Shown here: positions 6,114 through 6,120 of the stretch, piece after piece
Layout of the letters: each line of letters begins with the position of its first letter
How positions within the stretch are numbered: position 1 is the first letter of the stretch
Assembly: GCA_003641465.1 (NCBI GenBank)
Contig: QNAJ01000097.1
Span: forward strand, 1-6,120
Direction: 5' to 3'
Origin: Verrucomicrobiota bacterium
GTDB lineage: Bacteria > Verrucomicrobiota > Kiritimatiellia > B70-G9
Length of the DNA: 6,120 nt
Notes under the pieces: model-generated
The model's database searches: none
What the model was told of the DNA's origin: nothing
What the model saw: only the letters and a program-made list of their open reading frames with translations
Position numbers and translations under genes: made by a program

Positions 6114-6120
6114 GATTTAC

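Larger units (their letters stand above)
5712..6120. other. Non-coding upstream region, 409 bases
   Basis: I see no gene here on either strand. The longest starts give only a few codons; for example, the minus-strand ATG at 5967 stops after 13 codons. Base composition changes clearly from the GC-rich gene to mixed sequence with AT-rich blocks at 5885-5903 and 6060-6090. The region must hold the promoter and leader of the minus-strand GH30 gene, but I cannot point to a convincing -35/-10 pair. What can be seen is repetitive: the elements are listed separately. Confidence 0.75.

Overview
The window is almost entirely one gene. A single uninterrupted minus-strand reading frame starts at an ATG at 5711 and runs off the left edge at position 1, giving 1,903 complete codons with no stop. 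I translated it throughout and found no frameshift. It encodes a very large secreted modular glycoside hydrolase. In order it has: a signal peptide, a family GH30 catalytic domain with both catalytic glutamates, a GH16-like jelly-roll domain that seems to have lost its catalytic acid/base, and a first laminin-G/ConA-like domain. These are followed by an adhesin-like beta domain, a CBM4/9-like jelly roll, a second diverged copy of the laminin-G-like domain, two Ig/FN3-like domains, an Asp-rich calcium-binding (thrombospondin type 3-like) segment, and a C-terminal module whose last visible residues look like the end of the protein. The stop codon is probably just left of the window.

The organism is most likely a member of the PVC group (Verrucomicrobiota, Kiritimatiellota or Lentisphaerota). 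This rests on the type of protein (a huge secreted glycanase padded with beta-sandwich domains), on the 'DxDGDGxSNxxE...TDPxDD' segment, and on the following 'W-x-SSxGRxYxLES ... YYRLKV' tail, which is a common ending for exported proteins in those phyla. This is an inference from protein style, not from a marker gene.

Layout: 1-5711 (minus) is the GH30 gene. 5712-6120 is non-coding sequence upstream of it. That upstream region is not featureless. It carries two copies of a degenerate composite element: an ATTA-rich block followed by a 9-bp-periodic CTTTGCGNC-type array. It also has a GTAG-headed GC-rich short hairpin resembling a REP element, and a small perfect GC hairpin. No convincing promoter can be named.

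Functionally the window describes one exported polysaccharide-degrading enzyme. The N-terminal GH30 domain does the hydrolysis and the following domains probably hold it on carbohydrate or on the cell surface. The substrate cannot be settled from the sequence: GH30 includes beta-glucosidases, glucosylceramidases, beta-1,6-glucanases, beta-xylosidases and xylanases.
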